Source: KK5 sp034043675
GTDB taxonomy: Bacteria > Pseudomonadota > Gammaproteobacteria > Burkholderiales > Burkholderiaceae_C
NCBI RefSeq assembly: GCF_034043675.1
Contig: NZ_JAXCLA010000008.1
Span: 124,001-188,000, forward strand
Reading direction: 5' to 3'
DNA: 64,000 nt
The notes under the pieces were generated by a model. That model was given only the letters and a program-made list of their open reading frames with translations. It searched no databases and had not been told where the DNA came from. Below, one piece after another: positions 9,002 through 17,991 of this stretch (its first letter is position 1; each line of letters starts with the position of its first letter). Made by a program: the position numbers and the translations under genes.

Positions 9002-12000
9002 TTACTTGGCAGGGATCAGTCCCTCGTCCGCCGCGCTGGCAGGTGCCGGTTCCGGCGGCGCCCGCAGCAGGAAGCAGCCCAGCAGGAAGCCCGGCATCCC
9101 CAGCAGGCCCAGCAGCGCCCAGCCGGCAGGCCGGCCGCGCTCGTGCGCGAAGCAGAAGCACAGCCAGATGCACAGCAGGAAGCCCGCAACCGCCATCACC
9201 ACCGTGGCGCCGGTCGGCGCGCCCGCGCCGAGCATCACCAGCGTGGCGAGGCTCACGCCCACCGTGCCGTAGAAGGCGCCGCGAGTGCGGTCATGCAGGC
9301 TCTTGACGAAGGCGGCGAACTGTTCGAGGTAGGAGTAGATCACCGGCACGACCAGCAAGGTCAGCAGGGTAGAGGTGATCACCCCGCCGATGATCGCGCG
9401 GCCCATCGGCGCCTGGATCTCGCCGCCGTCGTTCAGCGCGATGGCCATCGGCAGCATGCCGAAGATCATCGCGGCCGTGGTCATGATGATCGGGCGCATC
9501 CGGATCAGGCCGGCCTCGCGCACCGCATCCGACAGGCTGGCGCCGGCCTTGCGGGCATGGTTGGCGAAGTCCACCAGAAGAATGGCGTTCTTCGTCACCA
9601 GGCCCATCAGCATCACCAGGCCAATCATCGAGAACACGTTCAAGGTGGAGCCCGTCACCAGCAGCGCCAGCATCACGCCGATCAGCGACAGGGGCAGCGA
9701 GGCCATGATCGCGAAGGGCTGGGTGAAGCTGCCGAACTGGCTGGCCAGCACGATGTAGATGAAGATCACCGCCAGCGCCATTGCGCCGACCAGCCCGTTC
9801 ATTGCCTCGGCCTGGTCCTTGCCGGCGCCGTCCACCTTGAAGCTGACACCCGGCGGCAACTGCACCGTCTTGATCATCTTCTGCACGTCGTCATTGACGT
9901 CGCCCGACGCGCGGCCCTGCGTGCCGGCGAAGACGGCCTCACGGCGCTGCAGGTTCTCGCGGCGGATCACCTCGGGGTTGAACACCGGCTCCACAGTGGC
10001 GACCTGGTCCAGGGTGATCGGCGAGCCGTCCTTGGCGAAGGCCACCGGCAGCTTGTACATCTGCTCGACGTTGCGGCGCTCGTCCTTGGGCAGGCGCACC
10101 AGCACCTGCACCTGGTTGCCGTCCGGCGCGGTCCAGTAGCTGGCGATCTCGCCGTTGACGTAGGCGCGCAGCGAGGCCGCCAGTTGCGGCGTGGTCAGCC
10201 CCAGCTCGCGCATCGCCGAATCCTTGACGCGCACCGCATAGGCCGGCAGGCCGGGCTTGACGGTGGTGTCCACGTCGACCGCGCCGGGGATCTTTTTGAT
10301 GCGGGCGACGAGGTCGGCGGCGGCGGCGTTCAGCGCGTCCGAGTCGTTGCCGAGGATGGTGATCCAGACCGGCTTGTTGAAACCGACCGAGAGTTCCACG
10401 CCGGGGATCTTGGCGATCTCCTCGCGCATCGCGTCCTCGATCTGCTTCTGGCTGCGCTTGCGGTCCTTGCGGTCGCTCAGCGTGATGTTCAGCTGCGCGT
10501 TGTTGCGGCCGGTGGCCAGGCCGTCGCCGGTGGCGCCGACCACGGTCGAGACGGTCTTGATCTCCGGATAGTGCTTCAGGATCTCCTCGACCTGGGCGAC
10601 CTTGTCGCTGCTGCGGTCCAGGCTGGTGCCGACCGGCAGGCGCAGGGCCAACTGGGTGAAGCCCTGGTCGGTCTCGGGGATGAACTCGGTGCCGACGGCA
10701 CCGGCCAGGAAGATGGCGGCGACGAAGCTCGCCACGCCACTCCAGGTGACGATGCCGCGCGGCGTCAGCGTGACCGAGCGCAGCCGGCGCTTGGCCGTCA
10801 GGTCGCGGGTGCCGTCGGCCTTGAACGGGCGGCCCCAAGCGGGCAGCACGAAGAGGCGGTAGCGGCGGCCGCTGAAGGTCCAGTTGATCGTCTTCTCGTA
10901 GACGGCGTGCAGCACGTCCATGCACCAGTCGGTACCGCGCAGCAGGTGGCCGATGACGGGCACGCGGCGCAGGTAGGTGGCCGGCGGGTCGGCCCAGACG
11001 CTGGACAGCATCGGGTCGAGCGTGAACGAGACGAACAGCGACACCAGCACCGCCACCGCCACCGTGATGCCGAAGGGGTAGAAGAACTTGCCGATGATGC
11101 CGCCCATGAAGGCGACCGGGGTGAACACAGCGCAGATCGCGAAGGTGGTGGCCATCACGGCCAGGCCGATCTCGTTGGTGCCGTCGAAGGAGGCCTTCAG
11201 GTGGTCCTTGCCCATGCCGACATGGCGGACGATGTTCTCGCGCACGACGATCGCGTCGTCGATCAGCAAGCCGATGCACAGCGAGAGCGCCATCATCGTC
11301 ATGAAGTTCAGCGTGAAGCCGAAGGCGTGGACGGCGATGAAGCTGGAGATCACCGAGATCGGCAGGGTCAGACCGGTGATGATCGTCGAGCGCCAGCTGT
11401 GCAGGAACAGGAAGACGATGGCCACCGTGAGCAGCGCGCCTTCGATCAGGGTGTGGCGCAGGCCGTCCAGCGAGCCCTTGACCCAGTCGCTGCTGGCGTA
11501 GATCAGCCGCAGCTCCATGTCCTTGGGCAGGGTCTTGCGCAGTTCCTCCATCGTTTCCTTGACGGCCTGGCCGGTGGAAACGATGTTGGCGTCCTGCTGC
11601 TTGAAGACGTTGAAGGTGATGGCGGTCTGGCCGTCGATGCGGGCGATGTTGTCCAGTTCCTGCTCACGCTCGACCAGCGTGCCGAGGTCGCGCAAGGTGA
11701 GCACCAGGTCGCCGCGCTTGGCGACGACGATGTCGCCGAATCGCTTCGGGTCCTTCACCTGGCCTTCGACGCGCAGCATCGCATCGGTGTACTGGTCGGA
11801 CAGCACGCCGACCGGCTCATCCTGGTTGGCCGTGGCGATCGCCGCCGAGATCTCGGCCGGCGTGATGCCGTAGGCGCGCAGGCGCATCGGATCGAGGTCG
11901 ATGCGCACCTCGCGCAGCGCCATGCCGCCCACCGACACCTGGGCCACGCCGGGCACGCGGCCCAGGCGCTTGGAGATCGTCTGGTCGGACAGCATCGACA

Positions 12001-12460
12001 GCTCGCGCAGCGAGCGGGTGCCCGAGATCAGCGCCATCACGACGACCGGCTGGGCGTTGTCGCCCTGGAAGCGGCTGACGTTGGGCGGTTTCACCTCCTG
12101 CGGAAACTGGGCCTGCGCCATGGCCAGGCGATCGCGCAGGTCCTGCATCGCGCGGTTCATGTCGGTGTCGAGCGTGAACTCGACGCTGGCCTGCACGCGG
12201 CCTTCGAAGCTGCGCGACTGGATGCGGTTGACGCCGGCGATCGAGTTCAGCGACTCCTCGAGCGGCTTGGCGACCTGGCGCTCGACGGCCGCCGGCGAGG
12301 CGCCGGGGTAGCGGATGTCGATCCAGGCGCCGGGCAAGGTGATGTCGGGCATCTGCTCGACGCCCAGCTTCGAATATGAGAACAGGCCCAGCACGCACAG
12401 GGCCACCATCACCATAGTCGCGAAGACCGGGTTCTGGATGGAGACGCGGGTGATCCACAT
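9002..12460 (-). CDS. RND efflux transporter permease (HAE1/AcrB-like) with extended C-terminus
   Basis: Inner-membrane proton-driven pump of 1152 residues. It begins with the family start (MWITRVSIQNPVFATMV), has two large periplasmic loops and carries the TM4 proton-relay aspartates in GLLIDDAIVVREN. A typical family member ends near residue 1050; here about 96 more residues form three further hydrophobic segments and a Pro/Ala tail. It lies 22 bases downstream of its periplasmic adaptor. No outer-membrane channel gene is nearby, so a TolC-like partner must be encoded elsewhere. Exported substrates are unknown. Confidence 0.93.
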   Translation of the reverse strand: MWITRVSIQNPVFATMVMVALCVLGLFSYSKLGVEQMPDITLPGAWIDIRYPGASPAAVERQVAKPLEESLNSIAGVNRIQSRSFEGRVQASVEFTLDTDMNRAMQDLRDRLAMAQAQFPQEVKPPNVSRFQGDNAQPVVVMALISGTRSLRELSMLSDQTISKRLGRVPGVAQVSVGGMALREVRIDLDPMRLRAYGITPAEISAAIATANQDEPVGVLSDQYTDAMLRVEGQVKDPKRFGDIVVAKRGDLVLTLRDLGTLVEREQELDNIARIDGQTAITFNVFKQQDANIVSTGQAVKETMEELRKTLPKDMELRLIYASSDWVKGSLDGLRHTLIEGALLTVAIVFLFLHSWRSTIITGLTLPISVISSFIAVHAFGFTLNFMTMMALSLCIGLLIDDAIVVRENIVRHVGMGKDHLKASFDGTNEIGLAVMATTFAICAVFTPVAFMGGIIGKFFYPFGITVAVAVLVSLFVSFTLDPMLSSVWADPPATYLRRVPVIGHLLRGTDWCMDVLHAVYEKTINWTFSGRRYRLFVLPAWGRPFKADGTRDLTAKRRLRSVTLTPRGIVTWSGVASFVAAIFLAGAVGTEFIPETDQGFTQLALRLPVGTSLDRSSDKVAQVEEILKHYPEIKTVSTVVGATGDGLATGRNNAQLNITLSDRKDRKRSQKQIEDAMREEIAKIPGVELSVGFNKPVWITILGNDSDALNAAAADLVARIKKIPGAVDVDTTVKPGLPAYAVRVKDSAMRELGLTTPQLAASLRAYVNGEIASYWTAPDGNQVQVLVRLPKDERRNVEQMYKLPVAFAKDGSPITLDQVATVEPVFNPEVIRRENLQRREAVFAGTQGRASGDVNDDVQKMIKTVQLPPGVSFKVDGAGKDQAEAMNGLVGAMALAVIFIYIVLASQFGSFTQPFAIMASLPLSLIGVMLALLVTGSTLNVFSMIGLVMLMGLVTKNAILLVDFANHARKAGASLSDAVREAGLIRMRPIIMTTAAMIFGMLPMAIALNDGGEIQAPMGRAIIGGVITSTLLTLLVVPVIYSYLEQFAAFVKSLHDRTRGAFYGTVGVSLATLVMLGAGAPTGATVVMAVAGFLLCIWLCFCFAHERGRPAGWALLGLLGMPGFLLGCFLLRAPPEPAPASAADEGLIPAK

Positions 12461-12482
12461 GGTCGGTTTCCTCCGCGGGGGC

Positions 12483-13661
12483 TCAGTCGCGCGCCGGGGC
12501 GGACGCGGTGGAAGCGGCGGCGTCGGCCACCGTCGAGCGCTTGGTGACGATCGACGCCTTGCCGCCTTCGCGCAGGTTGTCGAAGCGGGTCGCCAGCACC
12601 TGGGCCTTGCCGTCCAGGCCCTTGACCACCTCGACGCGACCCTTCTTCTCGTCGTGCCGGCCGGTGGTGACGACGCGGCGCACCAGCGAGCCCTGGTCGA
12701 TCAGCCAGACCTGCTCCTGGCCGGCGGCGCCGGTGATCGCGGTCTCGGGCACCGTCAGGCGCTGCTGCTCGTCCGCCAGTTCTACCCGAGCAACGCCGTA
12801 CTGGCCCGCGCGGAACTCTTCCTTCGGGTTGTCCAGGGACAGCACGACGCCGATCGAGCGGGTGCCGGGTTCCGCCGCCGGGGCGATGCGGTTGATCTTG
12901 GCCTCGACCGAGCGGTCCACGCCCTCGACCTTCACCTGAACCGCCATGCCGGGCTTCAGCCGGCTGACCTCGTGCGTGCCGACCAGACCGGCCAGTTCCA
13001 GCTTGGAGAGGTCGACGATGGTCAGGATCTGCTGTTCCGGCGCCAGCTTCTCGCCCGGCAGCGCCAGGCGCTTGGCGACGATGCCGCTGATCGGCGCGAC
13101 CAGCGCCGCCTGGTGCATCGTCACGTTGCTCGTGTCCAACTGCGCCTTGGCCGCCAGGTACTGGGCGCGGGCGGTTTCCATCGCGGCGCGCGAGGCGTCC
13201 AGCGCAGTGGTGGCGATGAAGTTGTTGGCGGCCAGGCCCTGGTCGGCCTTGTACTTGCGCTCGACCTGCTCGTACTGCGCCTTGGCGGACTCGACCGTGG
13301 CGTTCTTCTCGGCGATCCGGTAGCGCAGCTCCTCCAGGTCCATCTGGCCCAGCACCTGGCCAGCATGCACGCGGCTGCCTTCGCCGACGTTCAGCGTCAC
13401 CAGGGTGCCCGTGGCCTTGGCGCGGACCATGACCGTGCCCGGGGCGACGAGGGGGCCGGAGAACTCGATCTGCGCGGGCATGGCGGCCAGCGTCGGCTGG
13501 GTGATCTCGTTGGCGAGGAATTCGAGCGCGACGACCTTCTCGTCACCCTTCTTGTCGTTCTTCTTGGCCGCGTCGCCGCCCTTGCTGGCGAAGACCGCAA
13601 CCCCGGCTCCGCCGGCCAGCACCAGGGCGGCGATGCCGCCAATCAGCCACTGCTTGCGCAT
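12483..13661 (-). CDS. RND efflux periplasmic adaptor subunit (MFP/HlyD type)
   Basis: Adaptor of 392 residues linking the inner-membrane pump to an outer-membrane channel. An N-terminal membrane anchor or uncleaved signal (residues 5-25) is followed by a lysine-rich linker, a lipoyl half-motif (GTLVTLNVGEGSRVHAGQVLG), a coiled-coil hairpin rich in Ala/Gln/Lys, the second lipoyl half and beta-barrel domains. The chosen ATG (MRKQWLIGG) has GAGGGAAAGAG upstream; a 20-residue extension is rejected. It is the first gene of the two-gene operon. Confidence 0.92.
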   Translation of the reverse strand: MRKQWLIGGIAALVLAGGAGVAVFASKGGDAAKKNDKKGDEKVVALEFLANEITQPTLAAMPAQIEFSGPLVAPGTVMVRAKATGTLVTLNVGEGSRVHAGQVLGQMDLEELRYRIAEKNATVESAKAQYEQVERKYKADQGLAANNFIATTALDASRAAMETARAQYLAAKAQLDTSNVTMHQAALVAPISGIVAKRLALPGEKLAPEQQILTIVDLSKLELAGLVGTHEVSRLKPGMAVQVKVEGVDRSVEAKINRIAPAAEPGTRSIGVVLSLDNPKEEFRAGQYGVARVELADEQQRLTVPETAITGAAGQEQVWLIDQGSLVRRVVTTGRHDEKKGRVEVVKGLDGKAQVLATRFDNLREGGKASIVTKRSTVADAAASTASAPARD

Positions 13662-13738
13662 GGTCTCTTTCCCTCTTCTCAAAAAGTGCGCGGAGTGTAG
13701 GAGCGCACCCTGGCGGTGCAAGAGCCGCTGCGACGGAA

Positions 13739-13763
13739 TGCAGATTCCGCGTGACGATCTGCA
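13739..13763. promoter_or_regulatory. Candidate operator: TGCAGAT-N11-ATCTGCA dyad
   Basis: A perfect 7-base inverted repeat with an 11-base spacer sits 78 bases upstream of the RND adaptor start, in the 174-base gap after aroC. Its size and position suit a dimeric regulator of the efflux operon. The spacing recalls LysR-type boxes, but no regulator gene is adjacent, so function is inferred. Confidence 0.35.
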
Positions 13764-13835
13764 ATACGCCCCGATCGGGCGAGCCTGACCGCGACGAACT
13801 GCATGGGAGCGGTTATAGACCGCGGCGGATGGAGA

Positions 13836-14939
13836 TCAAGCGCCTGCTGTACCGGGAATCGGCGGAATGGGGAGGACCACGTCGCCGCACTGGGCGCGGT
13901 GGCGCAGCGCATGGTCCATCAAGACCAGGGCCAGCATGGCTTCGGCGATGGGCGTCGCGCGGATGCCGACGCAGGGGTCGTGCCGGCCGAAGGTCTCGAC
14001 GGTGGCCGGCTCGCCGGCGCGGTTGATCGAGCCCTTGGGCGTGCGGATCGAGCTGGTCGGCTTGATCGCGATCGAGGCGACGATGTCCTGCCCGGTCGAG
14101 ATACCGCCGAGCACGCCGCCGGCGTTGTTGGAGGCGAAGCCCTGCGGCGTAAGTTCGTCGCCATGGCGGCTGCCGCGCTGCGAGACCACGCCGAAGCCTT
14201 CGCCGATCTCCACGCCCTTGACGGCGTTGATGCCCATCAGCGCGTAGGCGATGTCGGCGTCGAGCTTGTCGAACAGCGGCTCGCCCAGGCCCACTGGCAC
14301 GCCGGTGGCTTCCACGCGGATGCGCGCGCCGACCGAGTCGCCGGACTTGCGCAGCGCGTCCATGTAGTCCTCCAGCTCGGCAATCTTGCTGGCGTTGGCG
14401 GCGAAGAAGGGGTTGTTGCCGACATGCTCCCAGCCTTCGAACGGGATCTCGATCTCGCCCAGCTGCGTCATGCAGCCACGGAACTGGGTGCCGAAATGCT
14501 CCTTCAGCCATTTGCGGGCCACGGCACCGGCGCCGACCATTGGCGCGGTCAGCCGGGCCGATGAGCGGCCGCCGCCGCGCGGGTCGCGCAGGCCGTACTT
14601 GCGCCAGTAGGTGTAGTCGGCGTGGCCCGGGCGGAAGGTGTCGAGGATGTTGCCGTAGTCCTTGCTGCGCTGGTCGGTGTTCTTGATCAGCAGGCAGATC
14701 GGCGTACCGGTGGTCTGGCCCTCGTAGACGCCGGAGAGGATCTCGACGGCATCGGGCTCGTTGCGCTGGGTCACATGGCGCGAGGTGCCGGGGCGGCGGC
14801 GGTCCAGCTCGGGCTGGATGTCCGCCTCGGTCAACGCCAGCCCGGGCGGGCAGCCGTCGATCACGCAACCGATGGCGGGCCCGTGGCTCTCGCCGAAGTT
14901 GGTGACGCGGAACAGTTCGCCGAAGGTGCTGCCTGACAT
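13836..14939 (-). CDS. aroC: Chorismate synthase
   Basis: Cytoplasmic enzyme of 367 residues, the usual length. It converts 5-enolpyruvylshikimate-3-phosphate to chorismate, the last common step of aromatic amino acid synthesis, using reduced FMN. Signatures seen: GESHGPAIGCVIDG near the N-terminus, RPGHADYTYWRKYG around residue 105, and the basic RGGGRSSARLTAPMVGAGAVA segment. It lies 63 bases downstream of the CBS-domain gene on the same strand and may be transcribed with it. Confidence 0.98.
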   Translation of the reverse strand: MSGSTFGELFRVTNFGESHGPAIGCVIDGCPPGLALTEADIQPELDRRRPGTSRHVTQRNEPDAVEILSGVYEGQTTGTPICLLIKNTDQRSKDYGNILDTFRPGHADYTYWRKYGLRDPRGGGRSSARLTAPMVGAGAVARKWLKEHFGTQFRGCMTQLGEIEIPFEGWEHVGNNPFFAANASKIAELEDYMDALRKSGDSVGARIRVEATGVPVGLGEPLFDKLDADIAYALMGINAVKGVEIGEGFGVVSQRGSRHGDELTPQGFASNNAGGVLGGISTGQDIVASIAIKPTSSIRTPKGSINRAGEPATVETFGRHDPCVGIRATPIAEAMLALVLMDHALRHRAQCGDVVLPIPPIPGTAGA

Positions 14940-15002
14940 GCCGGGTGCTTCTCTCTCTACGGGGGAACCCGCGAGTTTATCCGGGTGGCAGGCGGCCCTT
15001 CT

Positions 15003-15464
15003 TCAGGCCTTGGGTTCTTCGGCGCCCTCTTCGACCGGCCAGTCGCGGATGTAGGCCTTCAGCATGCGGTTCTCGAAGTCCTGGCCGTCGACGACGGCCT
15101 TGGCCACGTCGTAGAAGGAGATCACGCCCATCAGCGTGCGGCCGTTCAGCACCGGCATGTAGCGCGCATGGCGGCCCAGCATCATGCGGCGCACTTCGTC
15201 GATCTCGGTCTCGGGCGTGCAGGTCAGCGGGTGGTCGTCCATCACGCTGCGCACCTGCGTCGTGCCGACGCTGCCACCGTTCTTCACGATCGCCTGGATC
15301 ACCTCGCGGAAGGTCAGCATGCCGACCAGGTCGCCATGGTCCATCACGACCAGTGAGCCGATGTCCCGGCCGCCCATCGTCTCGACCGCCACGCGCAGCG
15401 GCTCGTCCGGAGTGACGGTGAACAGGGTGCCACCCTTGACGCGGAGGATATCGACGACTTTCAT
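15003..15464 (-). CDS. Two-CBS-domain protein
   Basis: Small cytoplasmic protein of 153 residues made almost entirely of a tandem CBS pair (about residues 5-60 and 75-130), with typical segments such as DIGSLVVMDHGDLVGMLTFREV and MPVLNGRTLMGVISFYDV. Such Bateman modules bind adenosyl nucleotides and act as energy or redox sensors for a partner protein. The start MKVVDILRVKG is chosen; an 18-residue extension lacks support. It is divergent from the metY-like gene, with only 83 bases between start codons. No partner can be named. Confidence 0.88.
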   Translation of the reverse strand: MKVVDILRVKGGTLFTVTPDEPLRVAVETMGGRDIGSLVVMDHGDLVGMLTFREVIQAIVKNGGSVGTTQVRSVMDDHPLTCTPETEIDEVRRMMLGRHARYMPVLNGRTLMGVISFYDVAKAVVDGQDFENRMLKAYIRDWPVEEGAEEPKA

Positions 15465-15547
15465 GATTGTTCTGCTCCAGTGAGAGGGCCGGGATGTTGG
15501 CTTCAACATAGCACACAATCCGCCCGATCAACACCTCGAAAGACACC

Positions 15548-16852
15548 ATGCCCGGTCATTCCGACCCCGGTTTCGACACCCTGGCGCTGCATGCCGGCGC
15601 GGCACCCGACCCGAGCACCGGCGCGCGCGTGACGCCTCTTCATCTCTCGACCTCCTTCGTGTTCGAAAGCGCCGAGCATGCGGCCGGGCTGTTCAATATG
15701 GAGCGCGCCGGCCACGTCTACTCGCGCCTGTCCAACCCGACGACCGCGGTGTTCGAGGAACGGATGGCGGCGCTGGAAGGCGGCGTCGGCGCGATCGCCA
15801 CTTCCAGCGGCCAGGCGGCGCTGCACCTGGCCATCGCCACGCTGGCCGGCGCCGGCTCGCACATCGTCTCCTCCGGCGCGCTGTACGGCGGCTCGCACAA
15901 CCTGTTGCACTACACCTTGAAGCGCTTCGGCATCGAGACGACCTTCGTCAAGCCAGGCAACATTGACGGCTGGCGCGCCGCGATCCGGCCGAACACGAAG
16001 CTGCTGTTCGGCGAGACGCTGGGCAACCCCGGCCTGGACGTGCTGGACATCCCGACCATCTCCGCCATCGCCCACGACGCCGGCCTCCCACTGCTGGTCG
16101 ACTCGACCTTGACGACGCCCTGGCTGATGAAGCCCTTCGACCATGGCGCCGACTTGGTCTACCACTCGGCGACGAAGTTCCTCAGTGGCCACGGCACCGT
16201 CGTCGGCGGCGTGCTGGTGGACAGCGGTGCCTTCGATTGGGAAGCCGCGCATGCGAAGCACCGCCTCTTCCCCGAGCTGTGCGAGCCCTACGCAGGCTTC
16301 CACGACATGGTGTTCACCGAAGAGAGCACCGTCGGCGCCTTCCTCTTACGCGCCCGCCGCGAAGGCCTGCGCGACTTCGGTGCCTGCATCAGCCCGCACA
16401 CCGCCTGGCTGATCCTGCAGGGCATCGAGACCCTGCCGCTGCGGATGGAGCGGCACGTGCGCAATGCGCAGAAGGTGGCCGAATTCCTGGCCGGGCAGGC
16501 GGCTGTAGAGTCCGTCGGCTATCCGGGCCTCACAACGCACCGCGACCATGCGCTGGCGCAGAAGCTGCTGCCGCGCGGCTGCGGCTCGGTGTTCAGCTTC
16601 AACCTGAAGGGCTCGCGCGAGCAGGGACGCGTCTTCATCGAGACGCTGAAGATCTTCTCGCACTTGGCCAACGTCGGAGATTGCCGCTCGCTGGTGATCC
16701 ACCCGGCGTCGACGACGCACAGCCGCATGGACGACGCAGCGCTCGCCTTCGCCGGCATCGGGCCGGGGACGATCCGGCTGTCGATTGGCCTGGAAGACGC
16801 CGATGACCTGATCGACGACCTGAAGCGCGCACTGAAGGCGGCCAGCAAATGA
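15548..16852 (+). CDS. metY: O-acetylhomoserine/O-succinylhomoserine sulfhydrylase-like Cys/Met metabolism enzyme
   Basis: PLP enzyme of 434 residues of the Cys/Met metabolism family. The PLP lysine is K210 in YHSATKFLSGHG, preceded by the LVDSTLTTPWLMKPFDHGAD segment. Length and sequence fit MetY-type direct sulfhydrylation, giving homocysteine from acylhomoserine and sulfide, rather than the shorter gamma-synthases of about 385 residues. The acyl preference (acetyl or succinyl) cannot be read. Its stop overlaps the start of the alpha/beta hydrolase gene (ATGA). Confidence 0.88.
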   Translation: MPGHSDPGFDTLALHAGAAPDPSTGARVTPLHLSTSFVFESAEHAAGLFNMERAGHVYSRLSNPTTAVFEERMAALEGGVGAIATSSGQAALHLAIATLAGAGSHIVSSGALYGGSHNLLHYTLKRFGIETTFVKPGNIDGWRAAIRPNTKLLFGETLGNPGLDVLDIPTISAIAHDAGLPLLVDSTLTTPWLMKPFDHGADLVYHSATKFLSGHGTVVGGVLVDSGAFDWEAAHAKHRLFPELCEPYAGFHDMVFTEESTVGAFLLRARREGLRDFGACISPHTAWLILQGIETLPLRMERHVRNAQKVAEFLAGQAAVESVGYPGLTTHRDHALAQKLLPRGCGSVFSFNLKGSREQGRVFIETLKIFSHLANVGDCRSLVIHPASTTHSRMDDAALAFAGIGPGTIRLSIGLEDADDLIDDLKRALKAASK

Positions 16853-17649
16853 AGCTCAACGTCAACGACAAGACGGCCTACGCCTACACCGGCGGCCGGG
16901 CCTTCGACTCAGCCCTGCCCTCGCTGGTGCTGATCCACGGCGCGCTGAACGACCACAGCGTCTGGACCTTGCTGGCACGTTCGTTCGCACACCACGGCTG
17001 GAACGTGTTCGCGGTCGACCTGCCCGGCCACGGTCGCAGCAAAGGCCCGGCGCTCGCCAGCGTCGAGGCCTACGCCGACTGGGTCTGGGCGCTGCTGGAC
17101 GCTGCCGGCGTCGGGCAGGCGGCACTCGCCGGCCACAGCATGGGCTCGCTGATCGCGCTGGAGGCGGCATCGCGCCAGCCGCAGCGCTGTACGCGGCTCG
17201 CGATGATCGGCACCGCCTATCCGATGAAGGTCTCCGAGGCGCTGCTGGCGATCGCACGCGACACGCCGCTGAAGGCCATCGACATGGTCAACGCCTTCTC
17301 GCACTCCGGCTGGGCGGCCAAGCCCTCCTATCCCGGCCCCGGTGCCTGGCTGCACGGCGGCAGCCGCGCGCTGATGCGCCGCACCCTGGCCGGCCATCCG
17401 GAGGCCAATCTGTTCGAGCATGATTTCCGCGTCTGCGACCGCTATGCCAACGGCCTGGAGGCCGCGGCCAAGGTCACCTGCCCGGCCAGCCTGCTGATCG
17501 GCGAGCGCGACCAGATGACCTCGCCCAAGCAGACCGCCGCGCTGACCGAGGCGCTGAAGGCCAAGGTCAGCCGGCTGCCGGCCGGCCATGCGCTGATGGC
17601 CGAGGCCCCCGAGCAAATGCTTAGCGCCTTGCGGACGGCCTTGCAGTAG
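16849..17649 (+). CDS. Alpha/beta hydrolase
   Basis: Cytoplasmic hydrolase of 266 residues with the canonical fold signals: oxyanion HGALNDHSVW (about residue 30), nucleophile elbow GHSMGS (S97), an acid in GERDQMTS and the C-terminal His in PAGHALMAEAP. The start overlaps the metY-like stop, so the two are co-translated. The substrate is unknown; the position suggests an ester or thioester metabolite, but this is only guilt by association. Confidence 0.9.
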   Translation: MKLNVNDKTAYAYTGGRAFDSALPSLVLIHGALNDHSVWTLLARSFAHHGWNVFAVDLPGHGRSKGPALASVEAYADWVWALLDAAGVGQAALAGHSMGSLIALEAASRQPQRCTRLAMIGTAYPMKVSEALLAIARDTPLKAIDMVNAFSHSGWAAKPSYPGPGAWLHGGSRALMRRTLAGHPEANLFEHDFRVCDRYANGLEAAAKVTCPASLLIGERDQMTSPKQTAALTEALKAKVSRLPAGHALMAEAPEQMLSALRTALQ

Positions 17650-17658
17650 TCTTTGCCA

Positions 17659-17988
17659 ATGGAAACCGCAGACACCGCCGACACCGTCAAGAGCTTCCAC
17701 AGCTTCGCCGAGTTCTACCCGTTCTATCTCGGCGAACACAGCAATCGCACGTGCCGGCGGCTCCATTTCGTCGGCTCCTCGCTGGGCCTCGTGTGCCTGG
17801 CCGCCGCGCTGTGGACCGGCCAGCTCTCGCTGATCCTGCTGGGCCTGCTGTTCGGCTACGCCTTCGCCTGGATCGGCCACTTCGGCTTCGAGAAGAACAA
17901 GCCGGCCTCGTTCAAGCGCCCGCTCTACAGCTTCATGGGCGACTGGGCGATGTACCGGGACATCTGGCTGGGCCGCATCCCGTTCTGA
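17659..17988 (+). CDS. Mpo1-like (DUF962) membrane protein
   Basis: Membrane protein of 109 residues. After a short soluble lead (FAEFYPFYLGEHSNRTCRRLHFVG) there are two hydrophobic segments (about 40-75) and the conserved GHFGFEKNKPASFKRPLYSFMGDW tail. This is the DUF962/YGL010w pattern; the yeast member Mpo1 is an iron-dependent dioxygenase acting on 2-hydroxy fatty acids. It is encoded 9 bases after the hydrolase, probably in the same transcript. The ATG at 17659 is preferred over a TTG two codons earlier. Enzyme activity in this bacterium is unproven. Confidence 0.85.
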   Translation: METADTADTVKSFHSFAEFYPFYLGEHSNRTCRRLHFVGSSLGLVCLAAALWTGQLSLILLGLLFGYAFAWIGHFGFEKNKPASFKRPLYSFMGDWAMYRDIWLGRIPF

Positions 17989-17991
17989 ACC

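Noticed and set aside
9143..12379. Open frame of about 1078 codons antisense to the first RND permease
   Set aside because: It has the same shadow composition (His, Arg, Asp, Gly, Ala) and no recognisable domain, while the minus-strand RND protein is unmistakable.
13809..13823. GCGGT-TATAG-ACCGC hairpin as the aroC terminator
   Set aside because: Stem of only five base pairs and no T-run on the minus strand; too weak to call.
15465..15547. SAM-type riboswitch before the metY-like gene
   Set aside because: The gap between divergent starts is only 83 bases and no riboswitch-like stems or conserved core could be traced.
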